Positions 17,195 through 23,069 of a stretch of DNA of 23,069 bases are shown here, one piece after another (within the stretch, counting starts at the first letter, position 1; each line of letters starts with the position of its first letter). A model generated the notes under the pieces. That model saw only the letters and a program-made list of their open reading frames with translations. It ran no database searches and had not been told where the DNA came from. A program made the translations under genes and the position numbers. Location of the stretch: positions 1-23,069 of IMG/VR virus record IMGVR_UViG_3300020182_000200; one strand, written 5' to 3'. Source of the stretch: a virus.

Positions 17195-17542
17195 TTAAGC
17201 CTTCTTTTTAGTAGTTTTCTTTTTAGTTGTTTTTTTCGGTGCTTCTCCACCTTCCCATGCTTCATTAACATTAGGTGTAGAAGGGTCATCAGCTTTTAAT
17301 TGACCTTTTTCGTTTCTTGCTCTTTTAACTTCTTTAACATCCGCTTGAACATCTAGTGTTTCTTCTACAGAATCTACTTTAACTTCCATAGCCCAACCAT
17401 TTTCAACAAAATTGTCCATGATTTCTTCTTGCCATTTACCTTTTGAAACAACAATATCATCTGCTTTGTGTAAAACCATATCAGCAGAGTTTTCATCTGC
17501 TATAGCAGGTTTTGGAACTAATATTTTAAATTTTCTTGCCAT
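17195..17542 (-). CDS. Small protein with Lys/Thr-rich C-terminal tail, unknown
   Basis: A 115-residue protein not assigned to a named family. It starts MARKFKILVPKPAI, has an amphipathic helix with KGKWQEEIMDNFVENGWAME (about residues 34-53), and the motif ARNEKGQLKADDPSTPNVNE (about 75-94), which recurs in marine phage proteins next to capsid genes. It ends in a strongly basic low-complexity tail, KKTTKKKTTKKKA (103-115). The tail could contact DNA or acidic capsid surfaces. It lies just after an intrinsic terminator, so it is probably made at a lower level than the capsid and decoration proteins. An AAGG site precedes the ATG. Confidence 0.65.
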   Translation of the reverse strand: MARKFKILVPKPAIADENSADMVLHKADDIVVSKGKWQEEIMDNFVENGWAMEVKVDSVEETLDVQADVKEVKRARNEKGQLKADDPSTPNVNEAWEGGEAPKKTTKKKTTKKKA

Positions 17543-17554
17543 AATTTTTACCTT

Positions 17555-17581
17555 AAAAATGGGGGGAAATTAATCCCCCCA
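17555..17581 (-). terminator. Intrinsic terminator after capsid/decoration genes
   Basis: The minus strand reads TGGGGGG, loop ATTAATTT, CCCCCCA, then TTTTT: a perfect 7-bp GC-rich stem followed by a U-run. It lies in the 51-base gap between the decoration-type gene (ends 17594) and the next gene (starts 17542), the largest gap among minus-strand neighbours here. The plus strand has no T-run after the stem, so the direction is minus. Confidence 0.82.
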
Positions 17582-17593
17582 AAGATTGCTCAA

Positions 17594-18055
17594 TTAAGCG
17601 TTATGAATAACGTTTGAGACAGGTGCTGACCTTGGTCTGCTCTTAACAATCAATCCACTAATAGGTGTTCCATTAGTGTGAGTGCCTGTTTTAGCAAGAA
17701 CAAGTCTTACATATCTCTTTCCGCCAACATAACCAACTTGCCATTGACCACCTGCGGTATCAGGGTCTCCACCTGTAGTACCATCAAGTTTTAGCCAAAT
17801 ACCACCTGCAGCAATTGTTCCATTAACAATATCTGCTTGTACAACATCTGTATAATCAGAATCGTCATCTGAATGCTCTAGTGATACTTCAAAGTAAACA
17901 GAACCTGAAAGTGTATCACCTTCTGCTCCTACGCTTACTACAGCAGTTGCTTCTTCAAAACCCTGTAAATCAATACCACTTCCATTTTCAGCGGCAGTTT
18001 TTACAGCATTTATTATTGAGTTACCTAGACCAATATTATTTGATAAATCTTGCAT
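17594..18055 (-). CDS. Probable head decoration / capsid-associated protein
   Basis: A 153-residue beta-rich protein placed 14 bases after the major capsid gene. Seen are GSGIDLQGFEEATAVVSVGA (about residues 25-44), SGSVYFEVSLEHSDDDSDYT (50-69) and GYVGGKRYVRLVLAKTGTHT (about 108-127), followed by NGTPISGLIV. This pattern is very common in small proteins directly after the capsid gene in tailed phages; they are usually hypothetical or called decoration proteins. No signal or enzyme motif is seen. A strong AAGGAG precedes the ATG and a terminator follows, which fits a highly made virion protein. The exact role is inferred from position and composition. Confidence 0.68.
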   Translation of the reverse strand: MQDLSNNIGLGNSIINAVKTAAENGSGIDLQGFEEATAVVSVGAEGDTLSGSVYFEVSLEHSDDDSDYTDVVQADIVNGTIAAGGIWLKLDGTTGGDPDTAGGQWQVGYVGGKRYVRLVLAKTGTHTNGTPISGLIVKSRPRSAPVSNVIHNA

Positions 18056-18069
18056 TAGTTACTCCTTGC

Positions 18070-19284
18070 TTACGCTGTTACTTTAAGTTTTGTTATAGCT
18101 TCAGGGAGAATCACTTGACCACCAACTCTTCTTCTAGCAATGTATCTTACATTTCCAGTAGTAGCTTGTGTAAATGGGTCTCTTAAAACCGCTAATGATA
18201 CTCTATCAACAATCATATATGCTCTTCTGAAGTCACCATAAGCAACTGGGAAAGCATTTTGTGCGATAGATGCCATGTCTGTAGCTTCCACATAAGGCTG
18301 TCCAAGAATAGTGTTAGTAACACCACCTTGTAAAGACATACCTGCTTGGAATACATACTGACCTGCAGTATCTTTAAGTTTTCTTACAGCTGCTAAAGTG
18401 CTTCTGTTAAATACAAAAGTACCATTTCTGCCATAGTCTGACTTAATGTTATGAACCAAAGTAATAAGGTTATCAGCAGTAATTGCTGTGTTAGAACCTG
18501 AATCTATAGAACTAACAGAACTGTTAGTCATAAATCCTTCAGGTTTTCCAACAGCGTTACCACTTACGAAAGCTGCACCTTCAGCTTTTGCAAATTGCTC
18601 TGCAAACTCTGACTGCATTTCAGCTTCTAAGTCAAATACTGAATCTTCTAAGTCTTGCTCAGAAATATCTACTAGAGCATATTGCTCATGAGCAGGTAAT
18701 TCTTCTAGACCTACATTATATCCAGTTGTTTCACTTCTAGTTCCACTTTCTGCTACCCACTGTGCTGCAAATGTACCAGTTCTTTTTGGAACTTGAATAC
18801 TTCTACTAGCAGTGCTTCTGATTCTTGCAATACTTCTGATTGGGGATATTTCAGTAACATCTTTAATCAGTTCTCTTACATATTCAGGTGGTGCTAAATA
18901 ACCACCAGTTGAATCATTACTTACAGTTAATGCTTTCTTCTCTACTGGGTCAAGACCTTCCAGTCCTTTTCTACAGTAAGTGTCAAATGCACTCATATAT
19001 TCATCTACTTGCTTAGATTCAAAACCTGAGTTTGGTCGTGTTACGATTGTCTCTAGTTTCTCAATTTGGCTTTTGATGTTATCAGCGTTAAGTTCAGCAG
19101 TTGTTAGTTTTTGATTAATGTCTTCATAAGAATCCATCTTAGCTTCCATCTTAGCTAATTTCTCATCCACTAATGCTGTGCTTTCGCCTTTTTCAATCTG
19201 CTCTAGTCTTTGGTCATTTACTTTTTTAAATTCTTCAAAAGTTTGACCTAAGTCTGTTATAGCATTTTTTATATCTTCCGACAT
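18070..19284 (-). CDS. HK97-fold major capsid protein
   Basis: A 404-residue HK97-type major capsid protein. Residues 1-85 are a charged coiled coil, the delta domain that acts as scaffold and is normally cut off by the protease. Then GLDPVEKKALTVSNDSTGGY (110-129) and LAPPEYVRELI lead into the shell. Further family marks are SIQVPKRTGTFAAQWVAESG (162-181; E-loop region), ALVDISEQDLEDS (203-215), GNAVGKPEGFM (242-252), and GDFRRAYMIVDR (350-361) near RDPFTQ (369-374) in the end of the P and A domains. It starts 12 bases after the protease stop with a strong AGGAG. No sign of fusion or truncation. The exact cleavage point cannot be told from the sequence. Confidence 0.95.
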   Translation of the reverse strand: MSEDIKNAITDLGQTFEEFKKVNDQRLEQIEKGESTALVDEKLAKMEAKMDSYEDINQKLTTAELNADNIKSQIEKLETIVTRPNSGFESKQVDEYMSAFDTYCRKGLEGLDPVEKKALTVSNDSTGGYLAPPEYVRELIKDVTEISPIRSIARIRSTASRSIQVPKRTGTFAAQWVAESGTRSETTGYNVGLEELPAHEQYALVDISEQDLEDSVFDLEAEMQSEFAEQFAKAEGAAFVSGNAVGKPEGFMTNSSVSSIDSGSNTAITADNLITLVHNIKSDYGRNGTFVFNRSTLAAVRKLKDTAGQYVFQAGMSLQGGVTNTILGQPYVEATDMASIAQNAFPVAYGDFRRAYMIVDRVSLAVLRDPFTQATTGNVRYIARRRVGGQVILPEAITKLKVTA

Positions 19285-19296
19285 AATAATCTCCTA

Positions 19297-20229
19297 TTAA
19301 GATTTTAAGGTTAAAGTTAAGTTCTTTATGGCTTCTACCAATTCAACATTTGTATCAACATCGCGTTGACCGAATGCATCAGTGACAGCTTTTGCTGCCA
19401 TCTTTGCTTCTGAACGAGAAAGACTGAAAGCATCTCGCATTCCATTTTCCCACTCTCTAATAGAAATCTCTTCACCTTTCACTGAACGAACAGTTGCCTG
19501 AGGGTTCATGGGAAAGGTTACTAACGACACTTCCATCAAATCTACTTCTTTAATAATACGTTTGTTACCACGTTTATCATATGAAACTTCTTTTGGGTTT
19601 ACTCTAAAGCCTATTGATAGACCATCTAATGCACCCATTTTTAATAATTCGTATGCTTCCGCACCTGCTTGTGTTTTAAGAGCTAATCTACCCTTAACAA
19701 CTAAACCATGTGCATCTTCTTTTATCTCATCAAACACACCAATAGGCATATCAGATTTATGTTGATATAAAAGTTTTACATTTTGTGGTTTTCTTCTTTT
19801 TAAAGATTTTGCAAACGCACCTGCTTCAATTACATCATTACCTAAGTCTTTGTTTCCAAAGACAGAACCATAACCTTCAAATGTTCCATAGTTCTTATCT
19901 TCTTCATCATCGTTGTAGGCTTTAATACTGGATTTGATTTCTATAGATTCTTTTTCTACTTCTTTAGAATCCATATCATCTTCAGTTTCTTCAGAATCAG
20001 GTTTGCTTTTACCAAACTCTATAATGTAAGAGTCATCTGTTTCTTCTACTGCTCTTATGTGTTTTTCATCATTCTGTGTAGAATCTTCTTTGTTTGAATC
20101 GTACTCATTAGTACAGACAGCTAATCGTTGGTCGGAATCTGTATATTCACTCGCCATAGTGTCGTCTCCCATACATCTAGTTATAAAATTTTGCCTTGAC
20201 TCATTACTGTTAGGTTTTGGTATTGGCAT
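19297..20229 (-). CDS. HK97-type prohead protease (U35 family)
   Basis: A 310-residue protein. The start ATG at 20229 (MPIPKPNSNESRQNFITRCM) is preferred over a TTG at 20319: the N-terminal motif is a known phage one, with QRLAVC and acidic linker following, and the upstream extension would run over the divergent promoter. The protease domain spans about 98-250: GYGSVFGNKDLGND (119-132), LLYQHKSDMPIG (153-164) with likely catalytic His157, and LDGLSIGFRV (201-210) with likely catalytic Ser205; DLMEVSLVTFPMN (230-242) is the usual closing strand. It would cut the capsid delta domain inside the prohead. The C-terminal 60 residues resemble a short scaffold-like helix region. It lies directly before the capsid gene. 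A weak GAAG precedes the ATG. Confidence 0.9.
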   Translation of the reverse strand: MPIPKPNSNESRQNFITRCMGDDTMASEYTDSDQRLAVCTNEYDSNKEDSTQNDEKHIRAVEETDDSYIIEFGKSKPDSEETEDDMDSKEVEKESIEIKSSIKAYNDDEEDKNYGTFEGYGSVFGNKDLGNDVIEAGAFAKSLKRRKPQNVKLLYQHKSDMPIGVFDEIKEDAHGLVVKGRLALKTQAGAEAYELLKMGALDGLSIGFRVNPKEVSYDKRGNKRIIKEVDLMEVSLVTFPMNPQATVRSVKGEEISIREWENGMRDAFSLSRSEAKMAAKAVTDAFGQRDVDTNVELVEAIKNLTLTLKS

Positions 20230-20303
20230 AATTACTTCATATAGTATCTTATTGAATAGATTTGCACAATATATAGGTATATTAAAAATAATTAAAATAA
20301 TTC

Positions 20304-20333
20304 TTGCATAGTATTCCAATTTGGGGTTATACT
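20304..20333 (+). promoter_or_regulatory. Sigma70-type promoter for the plus-strand island
   Basis: TTGCAT at 20304-20309 and TATACT at 20328-20333, separated by 18 bases. Transcription would start near 20340, giving a leader of about 36 bases before the first ATG. It lies in the divergent gap upstream of both the plus-strand gene and the protease, and near-consensus elements are rarer than chance AT-rich matches here because both hexamers fit with correct spacing. Confidence 0.55.
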
Positions 20334-20353
20334 GTGTACATAATAAATTGATA

Positions 20354-20370
20354 GCCGAAAGGCAAGGAAG
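20354..20370 (+). promoter_or_regulatory. Ribosome binding site with small GNRA-type hairpin upstream
   Basis: AAGGAAG at 20364-20370 lies 6 bases before the ATG at 20377. Directly upstream, GCC GAAA GGC (20354-20363) can form a 3-bp stem with a GAAA tetraloop. The stem is too short to be sure of. Confidence 0.5.
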
Positions 20371-20376
20371 AATAAA

Positions 20377-20661
20377 ATGAAAAACTATCTAACACAAAGA
20401 GAATACACAGGAGAAAACATTTTGACTCTTGAATCATTAGGATTTAATGAAGATGATTCTTTTGTAACATTTAAACAGGCTTTAAAAATTGATGGAATCA
20501 CAGGTCAATCTTTAAAAGGTCTAAAAAAAGCAGCAACTCTTATCTTTTATAAAGAAGAAAAAGATAAAGAAACTGGAGAAAAGAAAAAAATTAGAAAATA
20601 TTTCTCAGTCTTTAACGCTGCGGAAGTATTATCAAGAATTGAAACTAACAAGGCAGCTTAA
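20377..20661 (+). CDS. Small ArdC N-terminal-like (antirestriction-type) protein
   Basis: A 94-residue protein on the plus strand. Residues 10-46 (YTGENILTLESLG, then SFVTFKQALKIDGITG) and 47-82 (KGLKKAATLIFYKEE, then RKYFSVFNAAEVLSRIE) follow the pattern of the ArdC N-terminal domain: a Y-x-G-x-N start, TFKQA, a K-G-x-K turn, a long charged strand pair and the closing VFN. ArdC is a plasmid antirestriction protein whose N-terminal domain binds single-stranded DNA; the usual C-terminal metallopeptidase-like domain is absent, and the first helix is shorter than usual. A role in protecting entering DNA is plausible but not shown. It starts a two-gene island opposite to the structural genes, with a promoter upstream and a terminator at its end. 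Confidence 0.68.
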   Translation: MKNYLTQREYTGENILTLESLGFNEDDSFVTFKQALKIDGITGQSLKGLKKAATLIFYKEEKDKETGEKKKIRKYFSVFNAAEVLSRIETNKAA

Positions 20662-20676
20662 GGCTGCCTTTGTTTT
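20650..20676 (+). terminator. Intrinsic terminator overlapping the end of the ArdC-like gene
   Basis: AAGGCAGC (20650-20657), loop TTAAG, GCTGCCTT (20663-20670), then TGTTTT: a perfect 8-bp stem plus U-rich tail on the plus strand. The stop codon lies within the loop region. It sits in the 26-base gap before the next plus-strand gene, so it probably works as a partial terminator or attenuator. The minus-strand direction has no T-run. Confidence 0.75.
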
Positions 20677-20687
20677 AAGGATATAAA

Positions 20688-21056
20688 ATGACTAAAAAAA
20701 TTAAAGCAATACTAATTGACCCAGTTGACTGTTCTACTTCATACATTGATATAGATGATAATTTAAAATCTTTTTATAGCATCATGGATTGCGATTTAAT
20801 AGATGCACAGCAAATTGGATTAGACACTGTTATGTATTTTGATGATGAAGGTAAATTAAAGAATAACCAAAGATACTTTCAATTCACAGTTGCAAATCCG
20901 ATAGCATATTGTGGCAGATGCATAGTAATAAGTTCTGACGAAGATGGTGGCAATGATGATGTTAAAATTGATATTGATGTTTTAACAAAACAAATTGAAT
21001 GGTTACCTGAAGGTTATACTGAAGAACCTTATATGGAGTTTATCCCTCTTAATTAA
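20688..21056 (+). CDS. DUF3846-like protein
   Basis: A 122-residue plus-strand protein matching the DUF3846 layout: KAILIDPVDCSTSYIDIDDN (about residues 6-25), SIMDCDLIDAQQIG (about 31-44), MYFDDEGKLK (49-58), an ANPIAYCGRCIVIS strand (about 69-82), and DVKIDIDVLTKQIEWLPEG (91-109). The family is common on phages and plasmids, near DNA metabolism or antirestriction genes, but its function is unknown. AAGG lies 7 bases before the ATG, just past the terminator of the previous gene. Its stop codon at 21054-21056 overlaps the stop of the facing Mu F-like gene, so no terminator fits behind it and transcripts may run antisense into the head genes. Confidence 0.75.
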   Translation: MTKKIKAILIDPVDCSTSYIDIDDNLKSFYSIMDCDLIDAQQIGLDTVMYFDDEGKLKNNQRYFQFTVANPIAYCGRCIVISSDEDGGNDDVKIDIDVLTKQIEWLPEGYTEEPYMEFIPLN

Positions 21057-21862
21057 TCCATGTCACGTTCATCAGCGTAGATAATCACACATCTACAGTT
21101 GATGACGTTGGCAACTCCACCTTTTGAGTCTCCTGCATAACCCATTGGCATTCCACCAACTATAAAGTCTTCATTCATATCTACAATTTGACCATTAGCT
21201 GATGCATGTGTTGACCTAGTTCTGCCATCACTTGTTGCAACCCATTTCTTTAACATCTTTATTCCTAAGTCTGTTTCTACAGTTTGATGATAAGAGTGAT
21301 TAGCAAAAGAAGCAGCATTATGAGTTTCTGTTCTTGAAATTAAAGCTGCTCTACTTCTGCTTATAGATGTAAACTTTGTTGATACTAATTTAGCAATCTC
21401 AGGCAAAGTTAAATTATCTGCCCTACCTTGTTCTATTAACCTACTAATTCTGTTAGCCATTCTTGTACTTATACCTGCAAGTATTAATTGTCTTGAATTA
21501 AAATATTGTTCAACCACTGCTTCAAAGTCTGTGCTTCTTCCAAAAACAAAAGCATCATCTTTTTGTGAATTATAATAAGTTTCTTCGTTAGATTTATAAA
21601 TCACTTGGAGTGTTCTTCTGTAATGACTTAACATCAAAGGCATAAAATCTTCATTTAAAGATTGAGTTGCTACATCATTTTGATATATCCCATATTCTTT
21701 ATAAAGATGTAATTGAACTCTTACAAATTTTCTAAACAAGGTGTCTAATCTTTTAAAAAATCTTTTTTCTAGGTTATTTCTAAGAGCAAGTTGCCTTCTT
21801 GATTCTTTAGCAGCACTTATTCTTTGTCTATAAGTATTAAATCTTTTTTGATTTAACTTCAT
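21053..21862 (-). CDS. Mu F-like minor head / head morphogenesis protein
   Basis: A 269-residue protein of the phage Mu F-like (SPP1 gp7-type) family. The N-terminal half is helical and basic. The conserved C-terminal domain shows RAALISRTETHNAASFANHS (171-190), KKWVATSDGRTRSTHASANG (205-224) and PMGYAGDSKGGVANVINCRC (239-258), the three standard blocks. These proteins enter the capsid in a few copies and help DNA packaging or ejection. The ATG overlaps the portal stop as ATGA, the normal portal-F arrangement. The next minus-strand gene, the protease, is about 820 bases away because the plus-strand island lies between. Confidence 0.9.
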   Translation of the reverse strand: MKLNQKRFNTYRQRISAAKESRRQLALRNNLEKRFFKRLDTLFRKFVRVQLHLYKEYGIYQNDVATQSLNEDFMPLMLSHYRRTLQVIYKSNEETYYNSQKDDAFVFGRSTDFEAVVEQYFNSRQLILAGISTRMANRISRLIEQGRADNLTLPEIAKLVSTKFTSISRSRAALISRTETHNAASFANHSYHQTVETDLGIKMLKKWVATSDGRTRSTHASANGQIVDMNEDFIVGGMPMGYAGDSKGGVANVINCRCVIIYADERDMD

Positions 21863-23069
21863 GTCTTGCTAGATAGTGGGTGTCCTTTAGGAAATAAATC
21901 TGTGTCATGTTTGCCACCTCTAAATTTACCTGATGATAATGCTCGTAAAAAACTATTTACTCTTGCATATGCCCACTGGTCAGGACTGCTTACACTTGGT
22001 CTTACACTTTGTGGATTAGTTCTATAAGCACCAACACCCCTTCTAAACACAGCTTCTAACATTCTAAGAGTTACTCTTTTAGTTTTGCTATTACCATGTT
22101 TTTCGTTGTGGTCTTTTACTTTATCTTCTAAAGCTGTTTTAACTTTACCTGATAAAGCCTTTTCATCTTCTTTGCTTTCTATATGTTCTTGTAATGCAAA
22201 CTCTTTATCTTCTTCTGTGATTATTTGTTGGCGTTTTCTTTTTGACCAAGCAAACCCTGAATCACCACCCCAAAGCAACCAAGCAATCTTTCCTGCACTT
22301 GGATATCCTTCTTCACCTTGTCTAAAACCTTGTGCTTGTTTATCTACTTCATGTCTACTAAAAAAACTGTACATTCTTTTGACTGTAGATATAGATAGCC
22401 TTTCTCTTGATACCAGTTGATTTGCACGAGCAACACCGACAGCAGTGCCACCCCTATTGAACTTTTTTCTTAGTTCAAGCCCTCTCTTAGCTTCTTCTGC
22501 CATTTCACTGGTAGGAACTGTATTGATATCTGATAATGCTTTTTCTTCTTGTAATAAAAAGTCAATCTCTTTATCAACTTCATCATCATTATCATAATCT
22601 TCTAAATCTTCTTCATTGATTGGATTCTCAGGTTTTTCAACTTCACCATCACCGATTGGGAATAGAGTTGCTGAAACATATAATTCATCTGCACCTTGTA
22701 CTGGTTCTAATCCAATAATCTTTCTAGCTTCGTTTCTTGTCATAATCCCTTCACGAACTGCTGATGTTACATTCTCATACGTCTTCTTTTTTCTTTCAGC
22801 TAATGCAGGTATAGAATCAATATCAAATTCAATAGAAAGTCTTTCATCAAACATTGGCACTAACCATTCATTCAGGTCTGATGATATCTTTCTTAAATGT
22901 GGGATAATTGTTTCTTCATATAAAGCAAGTCTTGCTTCAGCTACATTAGAATAAGTCTGCGAATCAGGAACACCAACTAATTGACTTGGAACACCAAAAC
23001 ACAAAGCTATATCAGTGGTTGCCATATTCTTTAATGCATGGAAATCCATATCTTTTGGACTTAAACCCA
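21859..23069 (-). CDS. HK97-type portal protein, C-terminal part with two extra domains (partial)
   Basis: Open to the right window edge; the ATG at 23049 is internal, as the frame continues upstream with GLSPKDM, a known portal segment. Counting from that Met, residues 1-135 are the portal end: IALCFGVPSQLVGVPDSQTY (14-33), YEETIIPHLRKI (44-55), and GIMTRNEARKIIGLEPVQGA (101-120). An acidic linker (about 138-175) leads to two further domains. Domain A (about 178-275) has VPTSEMAEEAKRGLELRKKF, RRHEVDK-like SRHEVDKQAQ and LLWGGDSGFAWSKRK. Domain B (about 299-396) has HNEKHG, RRGVGAYRTNP, QWAYARVNSFLRAL and KHDTDLFPKGHPLS. Both recur in environmental phage head proteins but I know no function. 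The portal forms the twelve-part packaging ring. Confidence 0.88.
   Translation of the reverse strand, partial: GLSPKDMDFHALKNMATTDIALCFGVPSQLVGVPDSQTYSNVAEARLALYEETIIPHLRKISSDLNEWLVPMFDERLSIEFDIDSIPALAERKKKTYENVTSAVREGIMTRNEARKIIGLEPVQGADELYVSATLFPIGDGEVEKPENPINEEDLEDYDNDDEVDKEIDFLLQEEKALSDINTVPTSEMAEEAKRGLELRKKFNRGGTAVGVARANQLVSRERLSISTVKRMYSFFSRHEVDKQAQGFRQGEEGYPSAGKIAWLLWGGDSGFAWSKRKRQQIITEEDKEFALQEHIESKEDEKALSGKVKTALEDKVKDHNEKHGNSKTKRVTLRMLEAVFRRGVGAYRTNPQSVRPSVSSPDQWAYARVNSFLRALSSGKFRGGKHDTDLFPKGHPLSSKT

Noticed and set aside
20230-20300. Minus-strand promoter for the protease (TTGTGC, 17 bases, TACTAT)
   Set aside because: The -10 match is weak and the start point would fall at the ATG; in this AT-rich gap such matches arise by chance.
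20230-20319. N-terminal extension of the prohead protease from a TTG at 20319, giving a hydrophobic leader
   Set aside because: No ribosome binding site, rare start codon, and it would overlap the divergent promoter; the MPIPKP start at 20229 matches known proteins.

Overview
The window is the head-and-tail structural module of a tailed bacteriophage (or prophage) with siphovirus-type tail genes. The DNA is AT-rich and nearly all coding. No rRNA, tRNA, integrase, transposase or CRISPR array was seen. Several traits recall uncultured marine phages of alphaproteobacteria: the repeat style of the tail fibre, the extra C-terminal domains on the portal, and the low GC. The host group is an inference, since no host gene is present.

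Almost everything is on the minus strand, so the module reads from right to left. Head genes: portal C-terminal part (runs off the right edge), Mu F-like minor head protein, HK97-type prohead protease, major capsid protein, a probable decoration protein, a Lys-rich small protein, a second virion-type protein, and two small proteins (one with a membrane segment). Head-to-tail joining: gp6-type connector, head-tail adaptor, HK97 gp10-like protein, DUF3168-type tail terminator. Tail: tail tube, a small unknown, two tail assembly chaperones linked by a likely -1 ribosomal frameshift on a run of nine A, tape measure (629 aa), distal tail protein, DUF2163-like protein, DUF6950-like peptidase-fold protein, and one giant tip/fibre gene filling positions 1-9159 (at least 3053 aa, 3' end outside). 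The order from tape measure to giant tip protein matches the alphaproteobacterial gene transfer agent (GTA) tail cluster.

A two-gene island on the plus strand (20377-21056) interrupts the minus-strand series between the Mu F-like gene and the protease. It encodes a small ArdC N-terminal-like (antirestriction-type) protein and a DUF3846-like protein. It has its own sigma70-type promoter and an intrinsic terminator between its genes, and its last stop codon overlaps the stop codon of the facing Mu F-like gene. It looks like a moron cassette carrying host-takeover or antirestriction functions.

The giant gene has a gpJ-like N-terminal third with two fibronectin III-like domains. The rest is a long fibre of repeated modules that share near-identical short DNA words (eight copies of a GTISSG-coding 17-mer) and a 79-bp near-perfect duplication spaced exactly 1146 codons apart. 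This suggests growth or reshuffling by homologous recombination. An intrinsic terminator on the minus strand follows the capsid/decoration genes (17555-17581). No stretch over 300 bases lacks a gene.
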